DNA of 64,000 nucleotides. Source: Nocardioides sp. TRM66260-LWL (GTDB lineage: Bacteria; Actinomycetota; Actinomycetes; Propionibacteriales; Nocardioidaceae). Both the position numbers and the translations under genes were made by a program. Below the pieces are notes generated by a model, which ran no database searches, was not told where the DNA came from, and saw only the letters and a list, made by a program, of their open reading frames with translations. The stretch spans positions 124,001 through 188,000 of the forward strand of contig NZ_JAIQZK010000005.1 of assembly GCF_020075545.1 (NCBI RefSeq). Direction: 5' to 3'. Positions 56,715 to 64,000 of this stretch are shown piece by piece (position 1 is the stretch's first letter; each line of letters starts with the position of its first letter).

Positions 56715-58544
56715 TCAGACCTCCACGTGGGGACGCGGATCGCCGTAGAACGCCAGCCGACCGGCGGCGGTGAGGAAGCTGGCGTCCTCGACGGTCCAGG
56801 TGTGCGCGGCGCGGTCCTCGCCGCGCACGCTGACGAAGTTGAAGCGGTCGGCCGACCAGATCGACACGCCGTCGGCGATCGCCCGGTCGAGGATGTCGGA
56901 GTCGACGGCGCGCGGCAGGTCGCCGAAGCGCAGCCCGCGGGCGACGTCGCCGTCGAAGAGCATCGCGCCGCCCTGGATGCGCCGCACCCAGGAGTGCTCG
57001 AACTCGGGGTAGCGCAGCACGACCGCGCCGGTGGAGCGCAGCCACACGTAGTGGCCCCACTTGCCGGCGATGCCGGCCCCCTGCGCGCGCAGCTCGGCGG
57101 CGAGATCGCCGAGGTAGTGCGGCCCGTAGTGGTTGTCGTCGTCCATCTTCGCGATCAGCTCGCCGGACGAGGCGTCGATGCCGAGGTTCATGCAGGCGCC
57201 GAGGGTCAGCGAGGCGTCGGCGGCCACGATCTCGAGCTGCTCGACGCCGGCCTCCTTCGCCCGGGCGCGCAGGTCGGCCTCGTCGACGGCGAGGCCGTGC
57301 AGCACGAGGACGAGCTCGACCCGGGGGTGCTGCTGCCGGGCGATGTTGGCCAGCACGTTGTCGAGCTCGTGCAGCCGGTTGGTGGGCACGATCGCCGAGA
57401 TCATCGGCGGCTGCGGCTCGCGGACCTCCTCGGCCGGACGACCGACGGCGGCCAGCAGGGTGCGGGCCCGGTGCCCGAAGGTGTGCGCGCGCAGCACGCT
57501 GCGCCGCAGCAGCAGCGACTCGCGGTCGGCCAGCTCGGGCTGGTTGAGCAGGGCGACGACCTCGGCGCGCAGGCCGGCGCGGTCGGCGGGCGCGAGCACG
57601 TCGACGCCCTCGGGCTGCGGCAGCCCGGCGAGCGAGATGACGGGGGTGCCGAGCGCCATCGCCTCCAGCGGGATCCAGGTGTCGTCGACCGTGCGACGCG
57701 GCACGTCGACGAGCACCGCCGCGTGCTCGATCGCCTCGACCACGCCGGCGTGGTCGGCCGGCTGGGCCAGCCGCGAGAGCGGGTTGGGCAGCACGCCGCG
57801 CGGCGGGATCGCGACGTCCTGCAGGCGCACGTCGGTGCGCGGTGCCAGCGAGCGCAGAGCCGGACCGAGCACGGTGGCGACCGGCCCGGCGACCTCCGGG
57901 TCGCTCGGCCCGGTCGAGACCACGAGGGCGCGACGCTCGGCCGGGCTGGCGGCCTCCGGCACGGCGGAGAAGCCGGGGGTCGGGGTGGAGCCGATGGTGC
58001 GCGGAGGCCGCTGGGTGCGGGCGGCCGGGAGCAGCGGCTCGACGGGGACGAGCGCGCCCCACAGGCCGAGCAGCCGCTCGCCGCCGGCGACGAAGACGTG
58101 GTCGGCGAGCGCCAGCAGGCGTCGCAGGGCGGCGACGTCGGCCTGGCCGGCCGGCGGGCGGCCGCGGGTGATCCAGACGACCACGGGGACCTCGGCGGCG
58201 CGCGCGGCCTGCAGCAGGTCGACGACGCGGGGCTCGTCGGCGCGGCCGAAGCCGGGCACCGCGAGGTCGCACAGCTCGACGAGCAGCAGGTCGGCTCCGG
58301 CGGCGGACGGCGTCTCGGCGGTCAGCGTGCGCGCGTGCCACTGGTCGTCGAGGCCCGTGGCCAGGCGCGCCGAGACGGCCATGGCGACGGTGAGCCCGGG
58401 GCGCTGGGGCCGCAGGGCCGGGGCCAGCGCCCAGGCGGGCGTCTCCTCCTCGACGACGTGCTCGCGCAGCCGGCGCAGGCGATCGCGCACGACGCGCACC
58501 GCGGTGGCGGCGCTGGCGGAGGGGGTCGGGCTGGTCAGGCTCAT
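56715..58544 (-). CDS. Two-domain glycosyltransferase with C-terminal GT2 domain
   Basis: 609 residues from ATG 58544, overlapping the acyltransferase stop (ATGA). Residues ~45-375 resemble a GT-B/CgeB-like donor domain: LLLVELCDLAVPGFG, VPVVVWITRGRP, HVFVAGGERLLGLWG, DDTWIPLEAMALGTPVISLAGLPQPEGVDVL. Residues ~380-609 are a GT2-like domain: MISAIVPTNRLHELDNVLANIARQ, LTLGACMNLGIDASSGELIAKMDDDNHYG, RRIQGGAMLF, SADRFNFVSVRGEDRAAHTW. It is a paralogue of the protein at 60.7-62.4 kb. Not a known named enzyme; probably a polymer-forming or dual transferase. Confidence 0.85.
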   Translation of the reverse strand: MSLTSPTPSASAATAVRVVRDRLRRLREHVVEEETPAWALAPALRPQRPGLTVAMAVSARLATGLDDQWHARTLTAETPSAAGADLLLVELCDLAVPGFGRADEPRVVDLLQAARAAEVPVVVWITRGRPPAGQADVAALRRLLALADHVFVAGGERLLGLWGALVPVEPLLPAARTQRPPRTIGSTPTPGFSAVPEAASPAERRALVVSTGPSDPEVAGPVATVLGPALRSLAPRTDVRLQDVAIPPRGVLPNPLSRLAQPADHAGVVEAIEHAAVLVDVPRRTVDDTWIPLEAMALGTPVISLAGLPQPEGVDVLAPADRAGLRAEVVALLNQPELADRESLLLRRSVLRAHTFGHRARTLLAAVGRPAEEVREPQPPMISAIVPTNRLHELDNVLANIARQQHPRVELVLVLHGLAVDEADLRARAKEAGVEQLEIVAADASLTLGACMNLGIDASSGELIAKMDDDNHYGPHYLGDLAAELRAQGAGIAGKWGHYVWLRSTGAVVLRYPEFEHSWVRRIQGGAMLFDGDVARGLRFGDLPRAVDSDILDRAIADGVSIWSADRFNFVSVRGEDRAAHTWTVEDASFLTAAGRLAFYGDPRPHVEV

Positions 58545-60682
58545 CCGGGCACTCCCGCCTTGCGGAGCTCCTCGTAGAAGGGCTGCGCCATGGTCTCGAT
58601 GTAGGTCCTGGTGATGTGGGATCCCTGGCGGTAGATCATCACGTTGCCGATCACCGGCGGGCAGCGGCCGTCGTAGGCGGTGGGGCAGATGAAGTCGTTC
58701 ATGTCGATGAACGGCACGTCCGCCTTCCTCGCCGCGGCCTCCTGCGTCGACTGGCCGCTGGCGTCGATGCCCTTGGCGCGGTCGTAGGTGCAGGCGGTGA
58801 AGTAGTCGCCCTCGTGCTCGGAGACGCACTCGTAGATCGCCTTGCCCTGCGTCTGCGGGGTGTCGGAGAGCGAGATCACCTTCACGCCGGCCTGCTCCAG
58901 CCGACCCCAGGTGTCGGCGAGCGCGGCGACCATGGCGTCCTTGCTCAGCCGCGGGCTGCCGTCGGCCTTGGTGCCGTCGATGCCGGTGGACTTCAGGCTG
59001 ACGGTGACGACGTAGTCGGGCTTGTTCGCCCCCGTGAGGTCCTTCAGGACGTTGTCGGTCCAGGTGCGGCAGCTGGTGTAGGGCTGCTTGTCGTTGATCG
59101 TGGTGATGGTCGCGAAGGCGCACGCCGACTTGGTGTAGGTGCGGATGCGCCAGTCGTGGGCGTCGGCTAGCTGCTGGAAGGCCGGCACCCACTGCGCGGC
59201 CTTGGAGTCGCCGACCACCGCGATCGTCGTCTTGGCGTCCTGGGGGCCGTACTCGCAGACCTTCGGCTCGTCGGTGTCCTGGTCGACCTGGCAGCCGGCG
59301 GCGTAGAGGTCGGGCAGGTCCTTGGCCGCGACGAGCGGGTCGGGGTAGATGGCCGCGTAGTCCTCCGAGCCGGGGCCCTGGCCGGCGAGCACCGAGGTGG
59401 CCGGCGGGTCGCCGAGGATCGCCGCACCCGGGGTGTCCGCGACATTGCGCGCGCTGGCCGAGACGGCCGACGAGAGCAGCAGGCCGGCGACCACGCCGAT
59501 CGCGGTGAAGAACGCGCCGACGCCCGCCGCGGTGCGCTTGCTGCGCGAGATGCGGGCGGAGTGCCGGATCGGGTTCTCGACGAACCGGTACGACAGGTAG
59601 GCGGGCACGGCGCACACCAGCAGGATCAGCACGCCGATCGGCGTGGTGATCTCCTTGTCGCCGTAGTGCGCCCGGGCGACGGTGAGCAGCGGCCAGTGCC
59701 ACAGGTACAGCGAGTAGCTCATGTTGCCGACCTGCTGCATGAAGCCGTTGCGCAGCACCACCACCGGGCCGAGCGCGCCGGCGGCGGGGCCTGCGGCGAG
59801 CACGAGGGCCGTGCCGACGACCGGCACCAGGGTGTAGGCCCCGGGCCAGGTCATCTTCTCGTTCAGGAACAGGCCGCTGCCGGCGACGAGCGCCAGGCCG
59901 ACCCAGCCCGCGAGCTGCGCCAGCCGGGCGGGCGCGCGGTCGAGCCAGGGCGCGGCGATGGCGACGAACGCGCCCGCGGAGAACTCCCAGATGCGGGTGC
60001 CGGTGTTGAAGTACGACGCCGTCGGGTCGCTCAGCGCGAGGTGCGCGGCGTAGGCCAGCGACGGGACGGTGATGACCGCGAGGCCGAGCGTCAGCGAGAG
60101 CCGGCGCGCCAGGCCGAACCGGCGCGCGACCAGCAGGAAGACGATGAACAGCAGCGGCCAGAGGAAGTAGAACTGCTCCTCGACCGAGAGCGACCAGAAG
60201 TGCTGCACGACCGACGGCGGCTCGTCCTCGGCCAGGTAGTCGACCTGGCGGGCCGCGAGGTGCCAGTTCACGAAGTAGAGCGACGAGGCGACGATGTCGC
60301 CGCCGGTGGTCTCCCAGCGGATCTTGGGCACGAACGCCCACACGAGCACGGCCGTCGAGACCAGCACGAGGCCGGCGGCCGGCAGCAGCCGCTTCGCGCG
60401 CCGGGCGTAGAAGCCGAGCAGCGAGACGGTGCCGGTGCGGTCGCCCTCCTTCAGCAGCTGGCCGGTGATGACGAAGCCGGAGATGACGAAGAAGACGTCG
60501 ACGCCCACGAAGCCGCCCGGCAGCACCGAGAGGCCCGCGTGGTAGAGCAGCACGAGCAGGCAGGCGATCGCCCGCATGCCCTGGATGTCGGGCCGGAACC
60601 GGTCGTTGCGCACCGGCGCCTCGGGGCCGACGGGTCCGGCGCTGGACGGGGTCGCCGCCGGCCGGCTGGTGGTCGTGCTCAC
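58541..60682 (-). CDS. Membrane acyltransferase with SGNH domain (OafA type)
   Basis: 713 residues from GTG 60682. The N-terminal half has ten to eleven transmembrane segments: RPDIQGMRAIACLLVLLYHAG (acyltransferase 3 signature), FVGVDVFFVISGFVITGQLL, HFWSLSVEEQFYFLWPLLFIVFLL. The periplasmic C-terminal SGNH domain has TTIAVVGDSKAAQWVPAFQQLA (block I Ser), VVTVSLK and a SHITRTYIETMAQPFYEEL His-containing end. It O-acetylates a surface polysaccharide. It starts directly after the upstream gene's stop and its stop overlaps the next GT gene. Confidence 0.93.
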   Translation of the reverse strand: MSTTTSRPAATPSSAGPVGPEAPVRNDRFRPDIQGMRAIACLLVLLYHAGLSVLPGGFVGVDVFFVISGFVITGQLLKEGDRTGTVSLLGFYARRAKRLLPAAGLVLVSTAVLVWAFVPKIRWETTGGDIVASSLYFVNWHLAARQVDYLAEDEPPSVVQHFWSLSVEEQFYFLWPLLFIVFLLVARRFGLARRLSLTLGLAVITVPSLAYAAHLALSDPTASYFNTGTRIWEFSAGAFVAIAAPWLDRAPARLAQLAGWVGLALVAGSGLFLNEKMTWPGAYTLVPVVGTALVLAAGPAAGALGPVVVLRNGFMQQVGNMSYSLYLWHWPLLTVARAHYGDKEITTPIGVLILLVCAVPAYLSYRFVENPIRHSARISRSKRTAAGVGAFFTAIGVVAGLLLSSAVSASARNVADTPGAAILGDPPATSVLAGQGPGSEDYAAIYPDPLVAAKDLPDLYAAGCQVDQDTDEPKVCEYGPQDAKTTIAVVGDSKAAQWVPAFQQLADAHDWRIRTYTKSACAFATITTINDKQPYTSCRTWTDNVLKDLTGANKPDYVVTVSLKSTGIDGTKADGSPRLSKDAMVAALADTWGRLEQAGVKVISLSDTPQTQGKAIYECVSEHEGDYFTACTYDRAKGIDASGQSTQEAAARKADVPFIDMNDFICPTAYDGRCPPVIGNVMIYRQGSHITRTYIETMAQPFYEELRKAGVPG

Positions 60683-62422
60683 TCAGACCTCCGCGAGGGC
60701 GTAGGGGTCGGGGACGTCGAGCACCTGGGAGGAGCGCTGACGGATCTCGTCGTCGCTGATCGACCAGGTGTGCGTGCTGGGGTCGTGGCTGCGGATCGAC
60801 ACGAAGTTGAACCGGTCGGCGGAGTACACCGTCAGCCCGGCCTCGGCGACCCGGTTGAGGAAGGCGGTGTCGACGCCACGGGGCAGGTCGTCGTACGGGA
60901 TGCGCTCGGCGACGTCGCGGCGGGTCAGCAGGGTGCCGCCCTGCACCTGCTTGACGTAGCGGTGCTCGGCGTGGGCGAAGCGCAGCAGGGTCTCGCCCGT
61001 GCCCTCGAGCCGCACCAGGTGCGCCCACTTGCCGACCACGTCGGCGCCGGAGAAGTCCAGCGCCCGGACGAGGTCGGTGAGGTAGTGGGTGCCGTAGAAG
61101 TTGTCGTCGTCCATCTTGCCGACGAGCTCGCCGGTGGACGCCTCGGTGCCGAGGTTGAGGATGCGCCCGAGGCTGAGCGCGCCGTCGGCGGGCACCAGCA
61201 CCAGCCGCTGGACGCCGGCCGCGGCCGCGCGGGCCTGCAGCTCGGCCTCGTCCGGGGCGAACCCGTGCGTGACGAGCACGAGCTCGACGTCGGGGTGGCT
61301 CTGCCGGGCGATGGTCTCGAGCACGTGGTCGAGCTGCTCGGGACGCCGGGTCGGGACGACCGCCGAGACCCGCGGCGCGGGCCGGGGGCCGCCGGCCAGC
61401 CCGACGGTGGTGAGCACGGTGTCGACGCGGTGGGAGTAGAGGTGCTCGTCGAACACCCGCCGGTGGGCGCGCAGCGCCTGCCGGTCGCGGGCGTCGTCGT
61501 CGCCGAGCAGGCGGGTCAGCGCGGCCTCGGTCTGGGCGGCGTCCTGGACGACGGTGACGGTGTCGCCGAAGAACGGCTCGATGCTGGCGGCGGGCGCCGA
61601 GACGATCGCGGTCTGGGCCGCGGAGAGCTCGAAGAGCCGGCGCGAGCACATGGTGCGGCTGCCGGTGACCGAGTTGACGTTGAGGAAGACCTTGTAGGCG
61701 GTGTAGGCGCCGATCATCTTCCGGTACGGCAGCGAGCCGACGACGTGGCTGCGGTACGGCTTCGGGAAGCGGTAGCGCTTGTCGCCGCGCTGCATCCGCG
61801 ACCAGATGTGCAGGCCGTGCTCGACGGCCGGGCCGAGCACGTACTCCATCTGGGCGCGCCGCTCGGGGTGCTTCTCGGCGAACCAGGTGCCGGCGAAGGC
61901 CACCTCGTAGGGGCGTCCGGGCATCCAGCGCACCGGCCGGTGCAGCCGCTGCTGGGCCGCGAACGGCAGCAGCGCGATCCGGTCGTGGCCGAGGTCGCGC
62001 TGGTAGACGGGGATGCGGTCGGCGTCGACGGTGAACACGTGGTCGAAGAGCCGCGCGGTCTCGAGGAACTTCGCGTAGTTGGGCGGGTCCTCCTTGTTCC
62101 AGAAGACCGTCGGGACGCCGCGCTCACGGCACCACGCGACGAGCGCCTGCAGCTCGGGGCTGGGCCGGTCGTCGCGGGTCATGTGCAGCCGCCACCGGCC
62201 GTCGTTGCCGTTCCAGGCCGACTCGACGAAGAGCAGGTCGGGCCGCCGGGCCTCGAGCGTCGCGCGCCAGTCGTCCGGCCCGAACGTCACCTGGCTCCAC
62301 TCGTACCCGAACGCGAGCTCGGAGAAGGGGTCGAGCACCACCGCGACCGTGAGGTCGGGGCGGGAGGGGACGACGGGCGGGATGCGGTTCGCGCCGAGCC
62401 GAGGACGGCGGCGCAGGATCAT
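60683..62422 (-). CDS. CgeB-like plus GT2 two-domain glycosyltransferase
   Basis: 579 residues from ATG 62422, overlapping the wecB stop (ATGA). The N-terminal ~330 residues resemble the CgeB/GT-B group: LLFVESAWNGNDGRWRLHMTRDDRPSPEL, PTVFWNKEDPPNYAKFLETARLFDHVFTVDADRIPVY, VAFAGTWFAEKHPERR, NVNSVTGSRTMCSRRLFELSAAQTAIVSAP. The C-terminal ~230 are a GT2 domain: VSAVVPTRRPEQLDHVLETIARQ, LSLGRILNLGTEASTGELVGKMDDDNFYG, YVKQVQGGTLL and SADRFNFVSIRSHDP. Clearly paralogous to the gene at 56.7 kb. Likely teichuronic- or teichoic-like polymer synthesis. Confidence 0.88.
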   Translation of the reverse strand: MILRRRPRLGANRIPPVVPSRPDLTVAVVLDPFSELAFGYEWSQVTFGPDDWRATLEARRPDLLFVESAWNGNDGRWRLHMTRDDRPSPELQALVAWCRERGVPTVFWNKEDPPNYAKFLETARLFDHVFTVDADRIPVYQRDLGHDRIALLPFAAQQRLHRPVRWMPGRPYEVAFAGTWFAEKHPERRAQMEYVLGPAVEHGLHIWSRMQRGDKRYRFPKPYRSHVVGSLPYRKMIGAYTAYKVFLNVNSVTGSRTMCSRRLFELSAAQTAIVSAPAASIEPFFGDTVTVVQDAAQTEAALTRLLGDDDARDRQALRAHRRVFDEHLYSHRVDTVLTTVGLAGGPRPAPRVSAVVPTRRPEQLDHVLETIARQSHPDVELVLVTHGFAPDEAELQARAAAAGVQRLVLVPADGALSLGRILNLGTEASTGELVGKMDDDNFYGTHYLTDLVRALDFSGADVVGKWAHLVRLEGTGETLLRFAHAEHRYVKQVQGGTLLTRRDVAERIPYDDLPRGVDTAFLNRVAEAGLTVYSADRFNFVSIRSHDPSTHTWSISDDEIRQRSSQVLDVPDPYALAEV

Positions 62423-63501
62423 GCGTAGGCCTCGACCAGGACCTCGGCGATGCGCGGGCCGGCGTGGCCGTCCCACAGGGGCGGGACCTTGTGGCTGGAG
62501 CGGTCGGTGGCGAGCGCGACCTCGACCTCGGCGGCCAGCGACTCGCGGGTGACGAGCCGGTTGGTGCCGTGGGTGATGGTGACCGGACGCTCGGTGTTGG
62601 GCCGCAGCGTCAGGCACGGCACGCCGAGGACGGTGGTCTCCTCCTGCACGCCGCCGGAGTCGGTGATGACGACGTCGGCGCCGCGCACCAGGCCGAGGAA
62701 CTCGACGTAGCCCAGCGGCTCGCACAGGCTGATGCCCGGGTGCTCGAGCAGGCCGGCGCCCTCGAGCGCGGCGCGGCCGCGCGGGTGCAGCGGGACGACG
62801 ATCGGCACCTGGTCGGCGGCGGCGTGCAGCGTGCGGACGAGCGCCTCGGCGTCGGCCCCGGCGTCGACGTTGGCCGGACGGTGCAGCGTGGCGACCGCGT
62901 AGCGACCCTCGAGCGCGTGCCGCGCGCGGGCGGCCTCGACGTCGAAGGCGTCGAGGTGGGCCAGCAGGGTGTCGATCATCGGGTTGCCGACCAGGTGGAT
63001 GCGGTCGGGGTCGGTGCCCTCGTTGCCGAGGTGGGCCACCGCGTCGGCGCTGGTGGCGAAGAGCAGGTCGGAGAGCCGGTCGGTGACCAGCCGGTTGACC
63101 TCCTCGGGCATGGTGGCGTCGAAGCTGCGCAGGCCGGCCTCGACGTGGGCCAGCGGGATCTGCAGCTTCGCGGCGACCAGCGCGGCCGCGACGGTGGAGT
63201 TGACGTCGCCGTAGACGACCACGGCGTCGGGGCGCTCGGCGAGGAAGAGCTCCTCGAGGCCGACCATGACGGCGGCGGTCTGGGAGGCGTGGGTGCCGGA
63301 GCCGACGCCGAGGTTGACGTCGGGCTCGGGCAGGCCGAGCTGGCGGAAGAAGACCTCCGACATGCGCTCGTCGTAGTGCTGGCCGGTGTGCACGAGCCGC
63401 TGCTGGACGCGATCGCCGCCGAGCGCCGCGACGGCGTCGATGACCGGGGCCGCCTTCGGGAAGTTGGGCCGCGCACCGGTGATGTGGATGACGAGCGACA
63501 T
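62419..63501 (-). CDS. wecB: UDP-N-acetylglucosamine 2-epimerase, non-hydrolysing
   Basis: 360 residues. Signature: HITGARPNFPKAAPVIDAV, LVHTGQHYDERMS, VYGDVNSTVAAALVAAKLQIPLAHVEAGLRSFDATMPEEVNR, ATSADAVAHLGNEG, VGNPMIDTL, TDSGGVQEETTVLGVPCLTLRPNTERPVTI. It makes UDP-ManNAc from UDP-GlcNAc, the precursor of many surface glycans. No wecC (UDP-ManNAc dehydrogenase) is visible. First gene of the minus-strand glycan operon; ATGA coupling to the next gene. Confidence 0.95.
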   Translation of the reverse strand: MSLVIHITGARPNFPKAAPVIDAVAALGGDRVQQRLVHTGQHYDERMSEVFFRQLGLPEPDVNLGVGSGTHASQTAAVMVGLEELFLAERPDAVVVYGDVNSTVAAALVAAKLQIPLAHVEAGLRSFDATMPEEVNRLVTDRLSDLLFATSADAVAHLGNEGTDPDRIHLVGNPMIDTLLAHLDAFDVEAARARHALEGRYAVATLHRPANVDAGADAEALVRTLHAAADQVPIVVPLHPRGRAALEGAGLLEHPGISLCEPLGYVEFLGLVRGADVVITDSGGVQEETTVLGVPCLTLRPNTERPVTITHGTNRLVTRESLAAEVEVALATDRSSHKVPPLWDGHAGPRIAEVLVEAYA

Positions 63502-63621
63502 GCGACCTCCGCGGGCGAGACGCCCGCCGCCTCGGTGGGACTTGACTGCGGAAACTTACTACAGTGCGGCGGCGGGCCCGGAATCGCACGACCGTCCCAC
63601 AGCAGGCAGCGAGGAGTCCTC

Positions 63622-64000
63622 ATGGGTGCAGGCAGCCGGCGTCTCGACGCCGCGGGCCGCACCCTCCGCGACGCCCCCGCGGCGGCCGTCGTCACGCTGC
63701 GTCACCTGCTGCGCGCGACCGCCCACGTCGGCGGCGTGCCGGCGCCGTGGCAGGACGACCCGCGCTACCGCGCCGCCCTCGACGCCCACGCCCGCGGCGA
63801 GCTGCGGCTGGCCCGCGAGCTCGCCCGCGCCGCCGGCCCGGTCGGTCCGCTCCTGGCCCGGCTGATCGACGGCGAGCTCGCGATGCTGCTCGCGCCCGTG
63901 CCCGCCGGCCCGCTGCCGCCGCGCCGGCTCGGGCCGCCCGCGCCCGCCGGCGCCGAGCGCGTGCTGCACCTCGTCACCAACTCCGAGCCCGAGATCGTCG
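63622..64000 (+). CDS. Family 4 glycosyltransferase, N-terminal part (cut by window end)
   Basis: Open frame from ATG 63622 to the window end (126 codons), preceded by GAGGAG at 5 nt. The first ~110 residues are helical and Ala/Arg/Leu-rich, like the N-terminal domain of the GT4 at 54.5 kb, and the frame ends ...ERVLHLVTNSEPEIV, the start of a GT4 (RVLHLVTNSLP-like) domain. Divergent from wecB across 120 nt. The catalytic part is outside the window. Confidence 0.75.
   Translation, partial: MGAGSRRLDAAGRTLRDAPAAAVVTLRHLLRATAHVGGVPAPWQDDPRYRAALDAHARGELRLARELARAAGPVGPLLARLIDGELAMLLAPVPAGPLPPRRLGPPAPAGAERVLHLVTNSEPEIV

Noticed and set aside
58545-61649. Apparent N-terminal extension of the GT at 56.7 kb through the acyltransferase gene
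   Set aside because: The extension is Arg/Pro-rich, lies out of frame with the acyltransferase on the same strand, and the ATG at 58544 overlaps the acyltransferase stop in the usual ATGA manner.

Overview
The window is chromosomal DNA of a very GC-rich actinobacterium, most likely Nocardioides or a close relative in the Propionibacteriales. The reasons are the extreme third-position GC, many genes whose start codon lies 6-7 nt after a TANNNT -10 box (leaderless transcripts), an AlkB alkane hydroxylase fused to a rubredoxin, a polyphosphate glucokinase, a RecQ-type helicase fused to a phosphoribosyltransferase-like domain, and actinobacterial small membrane proteins. The genus is an inference. 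I see no rRNA, tRNA, CRISPR array, insertion sequence, phage or plasmid gene.

Layout. 1-9.4 kb: 3' end of a LuxR-type regulator, DUF2332 protein, gabD, a penicillin-binding lipoprotein, a DEAD-box RNA helicase, a 47-residue protein, YceI and a TMEM175-type channel. 9.5-18.9 kb: a complete L-arabinose module on the minus strand (araB-araD-araA, then chvE-mmsA-mmsB transporter), with a divergent LacI-type regulator and two matching operators. 19-23.9 kb: GPGG-motif small protein, a bacteriophytochrome with a PP2C output domain, a short hypothetical gene, a very G-rich problem region, DUF1905, a hypothetical gene and a DUF1206 membrane protein. 24-28.2 kb: acyl-CoA dehydrogenase and TetR, divergent from a P450-SDR pair. 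28.3-38.5 kb: GH6 glycosidase, RecQ-PRTase, cNMP-binding protein, ComB-like phosphatase, M13 peptidase, His-rich protein, quinone oxidoreductase, esterase and a VanY-like carboxypeptidase lipoprotein. 38.5-43.2 kb: TetR, ferredoxin and AlkB-rubredoxin (alkane oxidation), ppgK and malic enzyme. 43.3-53.3 kb: TetR-MMPL pair, SRPBCC, glutathione peroxidase, SDR, a membrane PP2C phosphatase overlapping a ketopentenoate hydratase, DUF2867, an HsaA-like flavin monooxygenase behind a KstR-type box, and an NAD-dependent dehydrogenase. 53.4-64 kb: a minus-strand surface-glycan operon (wecB, four glycosyltransferases, an SGNH acyltransferase) with a divergent glycosyltransferase cut by the window end.

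The genes describe a soil or marine heterotroph that takes up and degrades plant-derived arabinose, cuts beta-glucan, and oxidises alkanes and probably sterols or terpenoids (AlkB, P450, acyl-CoA dehydrogenase, HsaA-like oxygenase). It senses red light through a biliverdin phytochrome feeding a serine phosphatase, and decorates its surface with a UDP-ManNAc-derived glycan. The points most worth follow-up are the palindromic operator arrays (alkB, TetR-MMPL, acyl-CoA dehydrogenase, the KstR-like box), the two-copy 70-bp palindromic element, the RecQ-PRTase fusion, the phytochrome-phosphatase with its small downstream gene, and the suspect poly-G region at 22.1 kb.
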